A stretch of 64,000 nt of DNA from Aphrocallistes beatrix (lineage: Eukaryota > Porifera > Hexactinellida > Sceptrulophora > Aphrocallistidae), in the NCBI GenBank assembly GCA_963281255.1, contig OY725491.1, forward strand, positions 3,038,001 through 3,102,000, in the 5' to 3' direction. The notes under the pieces are model-generated. The model saw nothing but the letters and a program-made list of their open reading frames with translations, was not told the origin of the DNA and made no database searches. This document shows, piece after piece, positions 44,441 through 55,243 of the stretch; within the stretch, counting starts at the first letter, position 1, and every line of letters starts with the position of its first letter. A program made the translations under genes and the position numbers.

Positions 44441-46182
44441 TAAGGTTGGCCTTTCCTATGGGCATTTTGTTTTTTATCAAAAAGTTGCAAAAAGACATTT
44501 AAAACATTTTTAGATCCCTAAAGGGGTTCTAAACATTAATTTCGATATTTAGAATTTCAATGCTAATATTTCTCCACTTAGAGCCACTTGTAGCACCTGG
44601 TGTTGCCCAAAAAAGGACACATTTTTGAACCGAAATGTCTCATATCCATAACTTCTTTGAACCATATCAGAATATCATTTTAATGCTAGATTCGTCCTCC
44701 GCACTAAATTTCCAGCAATTTGATATATATATTGGACACATTTGGAGAAATTATTTGGCTGCAGCTTCCTAGCAACGGCCAGGAATGTAAAAAATTCCTG
44801 GCCGTTGCTAGGCACGGACATCCAAAAAATTCTCCCAATATGGTCAATATATATATCAAATTGCTGGGAATTTAGTGCTGAGCACGAATTTAAAGTTAAA
44901 ATGATGATCTGACATGGTTCAAAGAAGTTATTGATCTGGGATCCCGGCGGATACGATCGAATGTGGTTATTTTTGGGTGGCCAGTCATCAATAACCAGTT
45001 TTTCACACTTTTGATGGTGATAACTTTGGATATACCATATTTTGAAGTCCAGTACTGCTACCAGTTGTCGAATAGGGATATTTGCATGTTATTTAATATT
45101 CCAAAGCAGTTAAAACTAATGGAAATTGAGGGACTTATATAAATATTTTTTAAATCCTATTTTCTGAGCCTTTTTTTCTGCAATTATAAAGGTGATAACT
45201 TTTTGTAAATTCTTCATAGGGACGAAAACTCAACGGTTTTTGATAGATCTCGAAGAGGAGAACATAATGAACAGACAGATTAATGATATTAGGAATAAAA
45301 AGAGAATTATGAAAAATATAGTGTCAAAATTAGTAAAATATAATTCCTCGGATGTTTTGGTGTGAATTTTTAACAATTTTCAAAATTTCAAAAATCTGTC
45401 TGTTCATTAGTTAGATCATCGATTTATGAATGAATTTGAAAAGTTTCTAAAGTATTGTAAGCATATTGTGTCCGATTTCTTTCTTGTAAAATGCCCAAAT
45501 TTTTTTAAAAATTTTTTTATCTGTTGCAATATTTCAAATATTTATTCAGTTTTGCAGATAACTCTGCGATTCAAATCTGCACTGAAAAAATTAAATGAAT
45601 CGGTCGAAAAAGTCAAAAGTTAGCTATTATAGGAAAGGCCAACGTTAATTAACACTTTGATTTTGGGGTTACACATGCAAATATTATTATTCGACAACAT
45701 ATAGCAGTACTTTAAAATATGGTATATCAGAAAATTTCACCATCAAAAGTGTTACGTAAAACCTGGTCGCCAAAAATAACCACTTTCGATAGTATCCGCC
45801 GGAATCCCAGATCAATAACTTCTTTGAACCATGTCCGATCATCATTTGAATTCTGAATTCGTGTCCCGCATTGAATTTCAGCCAATAATTTTTTCACATT
45901 CCTGGCCGTTACTAGGAACCCGCAGAAAATTTAGTGCTGTGCACGAATTTAGCACTAAAATAATGATCCGACATGGTTCAAGGAAGTTCTGGATATGAGA
46001 CATTTCTCTTCAAAAATGTGACCTTTTTTGAGTGACACCAGGTAAGTGGCGAAATATTAGCACTGAAATTCTAAAAATCGAAATTAATGTTTAGAACCCC
46101 TTTTGGGATCTATTAATTATTAAAAAGTACTTTTTGCAAATTTTTGATAAGAAACAAATGCCCAAAAGAAAGGCCAACCTTA
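44441..46182. mobile_element. fold-back element, 1.74 kb, palindromic almost throughout
   Basis: The ends TAAGGTTGGCCTTTC and its inverse continue as a long inverted repeat. Matched blocks include GGGGTTCTAAACATTAATTT, ACTTCTTTGAACCATG, CGGCGGATACGATCGAA with its inverse near 45790, and ATGAACAGACAGATT with its inverse near 45395; the centre is about 45340. The left arm also contains a local inverted duplication centred at 44796 (CCTAGCAACGGCCAGGAAT on both sides). A fragment of the family lies at about 49610-49730. No coding capacity. Confidence 0.85.
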
Positions 46183-46259
46183 TTTTTCTGTTGAGTTGAA
46201 ACTTGTGAAGTAAACTCATCAAAATCAAAATAGCTCTCGTCTAGCTATAACGTTTAGAT

Positions 46260-46569
46260 CAGTGATTCTCAAAGTGGGCCGTAGAGCCCCCCAGGGGGCG
46301 CTGAAAGGTTGTTGGGGGGCGCTAATGTGTTTTGTTAGCAATACATCTACGATATTTGAACCTCAAAAAAAATGTGTATTCCAGAACATTGATGGTCAAT
46401 CTTTGAAACAAATTTCAACATTCACTGTAGTTGTTAGAGCTAGAAAGTACAATAATCACACTGTCAATGGTTTCCCGTGACTAATTAATACAATAATTAC
46501 ACTGTTGATGGCTTACGGATCATGAGTAAGGGGAGGGGGCGGTGTGCTAAATTAGTTTGAGAAACACTG
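46260..46569. mobile_element. hAT MITE, 310 bp, with exact 8-bp target duplication
   Basis: Begins CAGTGATTCTCAAAGTGGGC and ends TTTGAGAAACACTG. GTTTAGAT is repeated at 46252-46259 and 46570-46577. GGGGGGCGCT blocks lie near the left end. It inserted into TTAA copy E about 120 bp upstream of ALG2. Confidence 0.92.
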
Positions 46570-46668
46570 GTTTAGATGGTTGATTACTCTGTAATATAGT
46601 GAAATCAATTATAATTTTTCCGGTATTTTACGTAAATTTTTCGGGGACGGCTTCCTTAATATTATATT

Positions 46669-46689
46669 TATCCTTTTAGTTTTATTCTA
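46669..46689 (+). promoter_or_regulatory. splice-acceptor-like site just before the ALG2 start
   Basis: TATCCTTTTAG ends about 10 bases before the ATG, a pyrimidine stretch followed by AG. It could be the acceptor of a 5' UTR intron, or of a spliced leader if the species trans-splices. Either would explain how a gene is expressed whose start codon directly follows a transposon. Confidence 0.35.
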
Positions 46690-47187
46690 ATGAAAATTGC
46701 AGTTATACATCCAGATTTGGGGATTGGAGGAGCTGAAAAATTAATTGTTGAAATTTGTGTTGCTCTTAAGTCCAAAGCGTATTCTGTCACAATATTTACT
46801 TCATATCATAATCCTCAACATTCATTTTTAGAAACGAATGATAAAAGATTTATTATTATCACAAGAGGGGGTTGGATACCACGCTCACTATTTGGCAAAT
46901 TCTATGCATTTTTTTCTTATATCCGTATGATTTATTTGGCTCTCTTCGTTTTAATATACTTTTACAACTACTTTCACAGCATATTTTGTGATCAAATATC
47001 AGTATATGTACCTATTCTAAAGCTATGTACTAAGAAGATAATTTTCTATTGTCATTTTCCAGATCAACTTCTCTCAAAAAAGTCTGGATTTTTGAAAAGA
47101 ATTTACAGATTTCCGATAAATTTCATAGAGGAATGGACTACTGGCCGCGCGGATATTGTTCTCGTTAATAGTGAGTATACAAAACAG
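46690..47187 (+). CDS. ALG2: ALG2 alpha-1,3/1,6-mannosyltransferase, exon 1
   Basis: ALG2 adds the second and third mannoses to the lipid-linked oligosaccharide on the cytosolic face of the ER. Exon 1 encodes residues 1-166, starting MKIAVIHPDLGIGGAEKL, the Gly-rich GT-B N-terminal loop of GT4 glycosyltransferases. A hydrophobic segment lies at about residues 72-100. The diagnostic blocks are FCDQISVYVPI, KIIFYCHFPDQLL and EEWTTGRADIVLVNS. The ATG opens at the point where the homologous proteins start. The donor CAG|GTATAA (47187/47188) leaves phase 0. No frame damage is seen. Confidence 0.96.
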
Positions 47188-47249
47188 GTATAAATAAATC
47201 TGATTATATTGATTTTAAATAACCTTTAATAATAACAGCGCTTTGATTA

Positions 47250-47690
47250 CTTATGATACGCGGCTGGCGTACACAAAGTGTCTGCCAGAGGAGCCTGCAC
47301 ACAATGTTTAATTGTAATTTGGATAACATTTCTAAATACGTCTGTCTTACTGATATAATCGTTTATCACTGAAATCGCCAAATTAGGCAATTTGTCAATG
47401 TTTGATTCGCAATGATGACGTCATAACATATTGATGAGACATCATTTCTGGATTTTGTATCATATTTGAGATATATTTGTTTAGACATCATATAAATTTT
47501 CAGCCTTTTATAATCTAAAATTGCTGAGTAATGCTAAGGTGACAATGGTGTCATATTTCCTTGTTGAGTTCTAGATTTTCGAGGTCAAAACTTGTGGAGC
47601 CTTGCCAAAAGATTCTCACATGCCAAAGATCAGTTTCTGCGCGCCTGGCAGTTTTTTCAATCAATTCGTTATAGAATATATTCTTGCTAT
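47250..47690 (+). mobile_element. GC-hairpin/CRE repeat, intronic unit 5
   Basis: Runs from CGCGGCTGGCGTACAC to CAATCAATTCGTTATAGAA with a TGATGACGTCATAAC site at about 47410. The GC end is partly lost. Confidence 0.75.
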
Positions 47691-47752
47691 TAAAACACGA
47701 TTAATGTTTTTGAACGATATCGATTATCTATATATACGTACTATAAATCTAT

Positions 47753-48166
47753 ATTCTGTAACGAATTGATTGAAAACCTGCAAAGCACAGAAACGGATTT
47801 TTGGCATGTTGGAATCTTTTGGATATGGCACCACTAAGTTTTGACCTCTGACGAAAATCTCGACTCATCATGGTATTATGACGTCATTGTCACCTTTTTT
47901 AAATCGCAACTTTGAGTTTTTCGACTATAGCTCAGCCATTTTAGGTTCCAACTCTCAACAAAAATGATACTATTACTCTGTTATGATATCATCATTACGC
48001 ATCTAAAATTTAAAAATCAACAAATTTTTCGAGCGATATCGATTACAACAATAAAAAGACAAACGTGTTAGGAATGTTATCTACCATATAATTAATCAAT
48101 TAACATAGGCGCCTCCGGCGGACACTAAATATCCGCTAGCCGCGCAGCGCAAGCGAGCGAAGCGTG

Positions 48167-48168
<2 letters not shown>
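47753..48168 (-). mobile_element. GC-hairpin/CRE repeat, intronic unit 6 (inverted)
   Basis: Starts TCTGTAACGAATTGATTG and ends AGCGAGCGAAGCGTGCTTA, followed by (TA)n. TTATGACGTCATTGTCACC is at about 47876. Units 5 and 6 face each other across about 60 bp, as units 1 and 2 do. Confidence 0.8.

Positions 48169-48211
<43 letters not shown>
48169..48211. repeat. (TA)n microsatellite
   Basis: A pure TA tract at the GC end of unit 6. Confidence 0.9.
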
Positions 48212-48535
48212 TTACCTTTGAAGTTTTAGTCATAAATACTCGTTCATATGTAGAAAATTATCAACCTGTACCACTTTGTGTCACTATTCTCCATATATTT
48301 AATGGAATTGATCTTGAGCAAGTAACATCCAGTATCAAAAGTAGAATATTTAAAACTTTATAGTTAATAATTGAATTGAAGCGCTCAATCATGAGTAATA
48401 TGAATACGTTGTTACGAATTTCAGATCAAAATATATTATTTCTCTTACAGTTAAGTGCATCTTTCTTAATGAATCGGCCCACTTTAATATTATTTGTATG
48501 GATGTTTTCGTGGTGGTTGAAAACTTTTGTCACAT
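48212..48535. mobile_element. mariner/Tc1-type MITE relic
   Basis: The right end GGTGGTTGAAAACTTTTGTC and the preceding AATATTATTTGTATGGATG match the MITE at 23774-24258. The central TACCACTTTGTGTCAC is also shared. The left end is lost against the TA tract. Confidence 0.55.
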
Positions 48536-48841
48536 ATATACATTGATGAGTTTTAATAGTGGGGATACTATATACCTTATTATAGGAAATTTACATCCCA
48601 TGAAATTTACGCGAATTGGAGGTTCAAATTATTTAATGCATGAAATTAAGTCAAATGATAGGAATCATTTTGCATCACGTTCTGAATTACTTAAGTATGA
48701 CTTTCTATCTAATAATATCACGAGTGTTAGCTTTGCAGCGGATTCGAAGTCATACTTCACCGTTTATAGCTTGAAAAGTATTCGTCCAGATCAAAAATCA
48801 TTATACCAATGGAAAGAAGAGAGTTGGTGTATTTCATTTTT

Positions 48842-49285
48842 ACAAGCGCGCTTCGCTTGCTTGCGCTGCGCGGCTGGCGGACACTTCGTGTCCGCCGGAG
48901 GCGCCCTTCGGTCGCCTGGAGGTGACATTGGTTAATTATAAGGGAGATAACATCTCTAAATATGTTCATCTTAGTGTTAAAACTGATTTCACTCGAAAAA
49001 TCACCAAATTAGTCAATTTTAAAATTTTTTGATGCGTAATGATGACGTCATAACAAAGTGATGAGTCATTTTTTGATGAAAGTCGCATCATATGTGAGGT
49101 ATGTTAGTATACAGATTCTATTAAAATTTCAGCCTTCTATCTCCTACAATGGCTGAGTTATGCCCGAATAACTGTGTTGCTTAACTTTTAAAAATGTGAC
49201 AATGACGTCATAATTCCATGATGAGTCGACATTTTGCTCTGAACTCAGAACTTACTGGAGCCATAGCCAAAAGACTTCGTTACAG
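48842..49285 (+). mobile_element. GC-hairpin/CRE repeat, intronic unit 7
   Basis: ACAAGCGCGCTTCGCTTGC, hairpin GCGGACACTTCGTGTCCGC, sites TGATGACGTCATAAC (about 49039) and AATGACGTCATAATTCC (about 49201), ending CGTTACAGATATA. Very close to unit 1, so probably recent. Confidence 0.88.
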
Positions 49286-49360
49286 ATATATATATATATA
49301 TATATATACAATAATCGAGTTTTAATAGTAAGGATGTTCAAATTTTGACAGAATGAGTTA

Positions 49361-49924
49361 GCAGTGGCACATCAAATTCAGTTTTTGGTTAATAACTCAT
49401 GAAATGTTTATGATACAATCTTTTACTTAAAATGCATTTACTTCTGGCTAGGTGTATTTTGAGTTTCAAATTTCAAATTTCTTATTAATACATATTATAT
49501 ATTGGAGCGTTCTAATTCGCATATACGTACTCGCTGGACCTACCCGAGAAAAACAAGCTGCCACTCCGTATGGCTACTCCAAAATTTGGAGATCGGAACT
49601 TTTCAACATTCCTGGCCGTTGCTAGGAACGGGTTACCGAAGTATTCTCCAAATATGGTCAATATATATATCAAATCGCTAGAAACTTAGCGCTGGACAAG
49701 TATTCAAAAGTCAAAATATGATCTGGTGTGATTAAAAAATATATTATTGATAGATACAATCCCGGTGATATCACGTTATTATATTGAAAAATTAAAATAT
49801 TAATAATTTGAAACACAAAATACATCAAGGCTGAAATAAATGTATTTTAAAGGAAGAATTTGTATCATAAATATTTCATAAGATATTTTCCGAAGACTGA
49901 GACCCAAACTTGATGTGCCACTGC
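49361..49924. mobile_element. TA-flanked MITE with GCAGTGGCACATCAA ends, 564 bp
   Basis: GCAGTGGCACATCAAATTC at the left and its inverse TTGATGTGCCACTGC at the right, with TA outside both (49359-49360, 49925-49926). It contains a fragment of the fold-back family (CATTCCTGGCCGTTGCTAGG, about 49611). Confidence 0.7.
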
Positions 49925-50511
49925 TAAATTCAAAAATTGGAAATAAATATGAAACATACTGCACATTGAAATGCAAGCAACCATAATTAATGTTTTTGGA
50001 GTGCAATTTTAGAATGCTGGTTATTTTAACCTTTAAACGATTTTATCTCATACCTCAACTTTGAAACCTCAGCTAAGTGATATTTTTTTTACTTTTTAAT
50101 GCTAGCCTCTAGATCTCTGAGAACCTAGGACAGTTAACGAAAATGGGAGAATTTTTGATACCATTGGCATAATAAATTTCTTCCAAATTCACTATAATGA
50201 AGAAATCGTAGTTTAGCGATTTGATAGAGTATCCATCCATTTCTTTTTAAGTCATATTCCAAATTCAATGTTAATCTCCTGTTCTGTTAAAACCGCCAAT
50301 ACATCGGGCATTTACCTTTATTAATTCCACGATAAGCATAATTATTTGTTTATACTACAAAATACAGGCAAATTTCCAGGCACAATTTTCTGAAAATATA
50401 TTAATAATCCTTACTATTAAAATTTCAGCCTTCTATCACTTAAAACGGCTGGGTTATGGTTAAAAACTGAAATTTCTCACTATAAAAAGGTGACTACGGT
50501 ATATATATATA
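49925..50511. other. intronic AT-rich sequence, no feature
   Basis: Nothing recognisable apart from a short (TA)n at 50501-50510. Confidence 0.45.
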
Positions 50512-52595
50512 CAGTCGAACCTGCTATAACGGCCACTCTATATAATGGTCACCTGTCTATTGCGGTAACCAATGAGCAGTCCCGTCCGAAATTCCATAAT
50601 ATTGAACCTGTGTACAGCGGTCACCTGCTCAACGCGGCCAGCGGCCACCAGTTTGTGGTCCCGTACTGACCCTAAACTGTGTATAACGGTCATCACCTGT
50701 CTATAACGGCCACTACCTATCTATAACGGTCACTACCTGTCCATAACGGCCATCACCTTTTTCACCTTTTATGTGTTTACTACAGGAAATGTTACGAATT
50801 ATAAACAAATTTCATGTAATTACTTCAAGTAGGGGATTTCTAAAAACTTTATATTTATTGCACTACGTTAAGGATACCGCCCTCGAAAAACCTTCCATGG
50901 CGTAAAAAAAAACAAAAAAAAAAAATTTTTATTGCTAATTTCATTGTATTACTGATCGGTGTACCATCTGATAGCACTATTTGGAAGGTATTTTTCTATT
51001 TTTTGTGGGATAACCCCCTAAAGTTTAGCGTTAAAAAAAATTGAAAATTATTGGAGGTTTTTAACTCATTTACCAATTAGTTTTTAACTTGATTGATATT
51101 TTTTAATGATATGGACCTTAACATTGTTTTGGCATCTTTGGAGATTATATAACACAAAAATTTAAAAGAATGGGCAAATAAAAATCCAAACAAAATAGCT
51201 CTATAAGGGAGTTCATTCATATAATGCTCGGGAAATCGCAAGTTTGATCTCAGATATTTAGCGATCACTGGGTCAGAAATAAAATTCTGATCGTTTGAAA
51301 AAAAAATTTGTTCGGATCCGACCATTTGTTCTTGTGATATCGCTTATTATAGGTAAAGTTCGGGCATAATATCCTCTAAGGTCGCGAAAGAGGCCGATGT
51401 CATAGCTTAAAAACTATTGTAGATATATAATATATTATATCCTTAAAGAAAAGGATATATGCGAAAATATATAGGTTCCTCGAACATTCCTTTGTCAAAA
51501 AATAAATAATTCTCTACTTATCATTGATTTAATTGTAATACAAATTCTATGGTGAACTTTGAATCTATTAGAAAATGGCGAATCTAATCATTAAATATGT
51601 GTCCAAATTTAGCTATTATGCTAAATAATGAATACAATTGTCGTTAATAATGTGTACAGAAAAATTGGAGAACTTTTGATAATTATTTTGAAAGTTCTGG
51701 CCTTGGACCTCGCAGATTCGGTCAAAAACCCCTATTTAGGGTCCAAAAACAGATATCTCTCAATCTCTGTAAAAATAAGTCCAATTTCTTAGTTCTCACT
51801 TCCTAATATACTTCTTATGAGTGTACATATATGATTCTTTGATAATAATTGCACTACACATTATGGAATGTTAAGTTCTAGATTTTTGTCATATGATGAC
51901 GTAGCATTTTTCGAAAATCCTAACTTCGAAACTAAAAATCGTAGACTTTTGCTCTCACTTCCTAATATACTTTTTGGAAGCATTTTATTCATTTTAAACT
52001 GATATATTATACTTCGCATTGCCAGGAATATGAATTATTATTTACAATTATCTCAAAATATTCGGAGTTAGGAGCCTCAAGGAAATTTGTGGATTTTCAG
52101 GGTACTTTTGCTAATTTTTGTAAATATTTGGTTCTAATATACCTAAATCAGCAGTATAAATGCGAATACATGTCTGTGAATGCTTTTGTTCATTATTAAT
52201 AACTCATTTTACATTCTTCTTCATATAATGGCTGTGACTTGGGACAAGTAGCATCAAGTTTCAAATGTTGTTATTTATTAACTTGGGAGTTAGTAATGAA
52301 GTTGAGGCTATCAATTTTAGAATGTATAGTTTACGAATTTAAAATAAAAAAAGAGTAACTACCTGTCCATAACGGCCATCACCTTTTCACCTTTTTGTAT
52401 ATTTATTACACTGCATGGTTACGAACGATAAACAAGTTTCATGTAATTACTTCAAGTAATGGAACTACATGTAGTGACTATTTTTCATTCTAGATAAGGC
52501 AAAGACAATCACTTGTATATAACATAACGATCACCTGTGTATAACAGCCAATTTTGTCCAGTCCCTTAGGTGGCCATTATATACAGGTTCCACTG
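50512..52595. mobile_element. pogo/Tigger-like element, split by a TTAA element
   Basis: Left end CAGTCGAACCTGCTATAACG, right end inverse of CAGTGGAACCTGTATATAAT, TA on both sides (50510-50511, 52596-52597). ACCTGTCCATAACGGCCATC and neighbouring repeats fill the interior. About 110 bp (50735-50850) recur in direct orientation after the inserted TTAA copy (52363-52470). No transposase was found. Confidence 0.75.
50872..52216 (-). mobile_element. TTAA-family element, copy F (inverted, truncated)
   Basis: Begins after TTAA (50868-50871) with GGATACCGCCCTCGAAAAA. It follows the reverse complement of copy G up to the block AACTCATTTTACATTCTT, then breaks off at a mariner-MITE fragment (52217-52350). 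The other terminus is missing. Confidence 0.85.
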
Positions 52596-52605
52596 TATAT
52601 ATATA

Positions 52606-52912
52606 CTAACCGGACAAAAGTATTTGCACACTTTATCTTACGTGCATTTAATACTAAAATGGGTCTATCCATGTAGATTAAAACTCCGAAACGGTAAGTG
52701 ATTCAACTAATCGGGTTTCAAATTCGAAATCTTCGCTTCAATTAGTTATTGCAGGAAATTTCTAATCAATTATTAATTCCCAATGTTTTCAAATCATCAA
52801 TCACTGCCACTTTGTGCCACATATGCCCATTTTTATCACTATACATGATGGTGATGTACTAGTACCTCTTGTGTCACAGGTTGATAATTTTACTACGTAC
52901 TACGTCTGTTTT
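52606..52912. mobile_element. mariner/Tc1-type MITE, right end lost
   Basis: The left end CTAACCGGACAAAAGTATTTG and the central GCCACTTTGTGCCAC and ATACATGATGGTGATG blocks match the MITE family. A GC-hairpin fragment follows directly at 52913. Confidence 0.6.
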
Positions 52913-53130
52913 ACTATTACAATCGATTTCGCTCGAATATTTACCAATTTGTCAATTTTTACATTTTCTGATGCGTAATGCTTGCATCATAACAGAGGGA
53001 TGAGTAATCATTTATTGCTGTGGGTTGCATCATATGTGAGAGATATATATTAATACACATTCTATTAAATTTTTAAAAACTGAAATTATATTCATAAAAA
53101 GGTGACAATAACGTCATAAATCCAGGATGC
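52913..53130 (+). repeat. GC-hairpin/CRE repeat fragment (body only)
   Basis: CGTCTGTTTTACTATTACAA through TCATATGTGAGAGATATA to AATAACGTCATAAATCC. Both ends are missing. Confidence 0.6.
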
Positions 53131-53136
53131 GTTGTA

Positions 53137-55022
53137 TAGGAAGTCCTCTCTAATTGTCCTATATGGACAATTAGAGAGGACTAAACTATAAGCAATATTT
53201 CTTATCGTTTCCATTGTAATTTTTCTCATTTTGACAATTTCGATATGTAATTATAGCTAATTGAAATGGTGTTGCTCTCATTATGTGTACAAATACCACT
53301 AGTACGCATAAGATACCTTTAGCAATGATTAGTAAACCTGCGAACCATCATTGTTTTCGAATTCGTCGATCACAATTCCATACAATTTCCAAAAAATGCT
53401 TGTAATGATAGTAAACTCACCATGTGGTGGTTCTAAGGAGTATTCCTATCGAGAATATAAAGGTGAACTTCTAGGCAAGTTGTTTAGATATCTGATAATT
53501 TTGGATAGCACAACATAACCGATCCTGCATTGCAAGACCTACAAATCAACTGGATTTTCTGCCACCCAATTGCACAGCTGTTTACCAGCCAATGGACCAG
53601 GGTACAACTATAAGAGTAAACTTCTTCGCATCATAATCAAATGAGAGCTATGAACAGCTACGGTAGCTTGATACAACTCTACCAGTGTGTGTAAGGGGAT
53701 GAGATCATGCATTTCCGCCTCACCTCCTCGAATCGTATTCGGAATACTAGTGCCTGAAGCATAAAATTCTTTGGATCGAACTGCTATCGCAAATTGTTGG
53801 CTAAAGTCTGAAATTTTACCCGAGTCCCAGAATGCCCTAATTATTTTATGCCGCCAGAAAACCAGTTGTAATGGACCCATAGGCCACGATCCTGGGGGGG
53901 CAGGGGGGTAATTGTCCCCCTAATAATGTCAAGAGGTGGCGAAGGTATCTTTTCGCCGCTCCAATAATATCGAAAGGAAGCGAGTACTTTTTGCCCCAAT
54001 ATTCATTATCTACACCAACTACTACCTAGGAAAAGTGAAGTAATGTTATAAACACAAATACACACATACCCAAACATTGATCGAATTTTAATAGTAAGGA
54101 TGATGATAGTGGATTAATTGTGTTAATCTTTGATGATGAAAAAATCTCCCCTCCCAATAATTTGCTCAAATCCCGCCTATGAATAGAACCCCTGTTATAG
54201 ATATATGTAATCTGTTGAGTAATATATCTTCTACCGACAATTTGTCAGAGGATCAACACACAGTAGGTGAGCTTGAAGCCATGTGGTTGCAATTTAGACT
54301 GGATCCTAGGAACATAGCAGATACAAGAGAGAAAGCAAGAGGCGGTTGAGATGATTTTAGTGAATAAATTGTCCTCCATTGATTACGAGTCCATTAGTAA
54401 ATGAATGCTAATTGCAACTCCTTTTGCTATTATCAAGATGCAGGTCCAGCTAATGAAATGGAGATTGTTCCCGATCAGAACAATTTGTAAACCTATCAAT
54501 AAGCGAACCAAGCCGTCGAGACATACTCAACAATATTGATTTGGAAGAATGCACATATATTTTGGGGAAGCTTTTGCATCTGACCTCAGATTTGAATATA
54601 GATGATGCCTCAAATATGTTCCCTAAAGTTTATCTGAGATGCATGGATTAGAAAAGAGGAAAACTCAACTCCACTCTTAGCAAACTTTTATTTTTGAGTA
54701 TTTTAATTCCTCCACCCATAATGTCTAGTTGTATTCTAGTGCTGGTACGTACTGAACCCCTTTTTATATCTTATGCACAATCAATCTGTTAATGTGTGAC
54801 CTACGTAGGGAATAGTAAAAAATATAGGACTTCGATTTACCTAAGTGCATACTAAATGTATAATGAAACCGGTTAATAGTGTTCCATATAATAAACAGCC
54901 CTGACTGCGTTAATATTAGTATACTTACCGGCATGCTCTAATTGGGATACTCTAATTGCCCAGGGTTCTAATTGTCTTCGGACCCCATTGCCCACTAGTG
55001 GACAATTAGGGAGGGCTTACTG
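53137..55022. mobile_element. TA-flanked element with AAGTCCTC(T/C)CTAATTGTCC ends, 1.89 kb, pogo-like
   Basis: The left end TAGGAAGTCCTCTCTAATTG and the inverse of the right end, CAGTAAGCCCTCCCTAATTG, lie just inside TA dinucleotides (53135-53136, 55023-55024). The left end is followed at once by its own inverse (GGACAATTAGAGAGGACT, 53166-53183). A decayed coding-like stretch at 54190-54660 may be a transposase relic, but I cannot assign it. A G-rich patch (53894-53930) lies inside. Confidence 0.5.
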
Positions 55023-55243
55023 TACTTGTTTGTTATGAATATAGCCATTTGATCTGTGGCTGTTTTAATTGTGGTTATTTTGATTTTATGTTTATTTTGC
55101 TTTGTTGTAGTTTTGATTTATGCTGTTTTGTTTCTTGGGCGTTTTACTGTTATTCTGTTGTCTGTTTCGTGGTTTTATACCAATTTTTTCTTTCGTAATT
55201 TGGGAAAACATTCTCTTTCATTTTAGTTTTATTATCTCCTTAG

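Larger units (their letters stand above)
43580..46655 (+). mobile_element. TTAA-family element, copy E, with two insertions, ending just before ALG2
   Basis: From CTAGCACATCTTAATGGTAG it follows copy G block by block. The left terminus is lost next to a GC-hairpin remnant. A fold-back element (44441-46182) and a hAT MITE (46260-46569) interrupt it. The right end is a mutated GGGGACGGCTTCC followed by TTAA at 46656-46659, 30 bp before the ALG2 ATG. Confidence 0.8.
47188..55243 (+). other. ALG2 intron, 8.06 kb, filled with repeats
   Basis: Donor GTATAA at 47188, acceptor CTCCTTAG ending 55243. Joining gives NSEYTKQ followed by IFHETFKSL, which matches the ALG2 family without gap, both exons in phase 0. 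The intron carries at least four GC-hairpin units, two pogo-like elements, a TTAA-family copy and several MITEs. Recognised repeats cover well over half of it. Confidence 0.93.

Noticed and set aside
45426..45623. Small protein in the fold-back centre
   Set aside because: AT-rich chance frame within a palindromic element; the inverse arm does not keep it.
53608..53880. 90-residue minus-strand protein in the ALG2 intron
   Set aside because: No recognised motif, within a TIR-bounded element; insufficient support for a gene.
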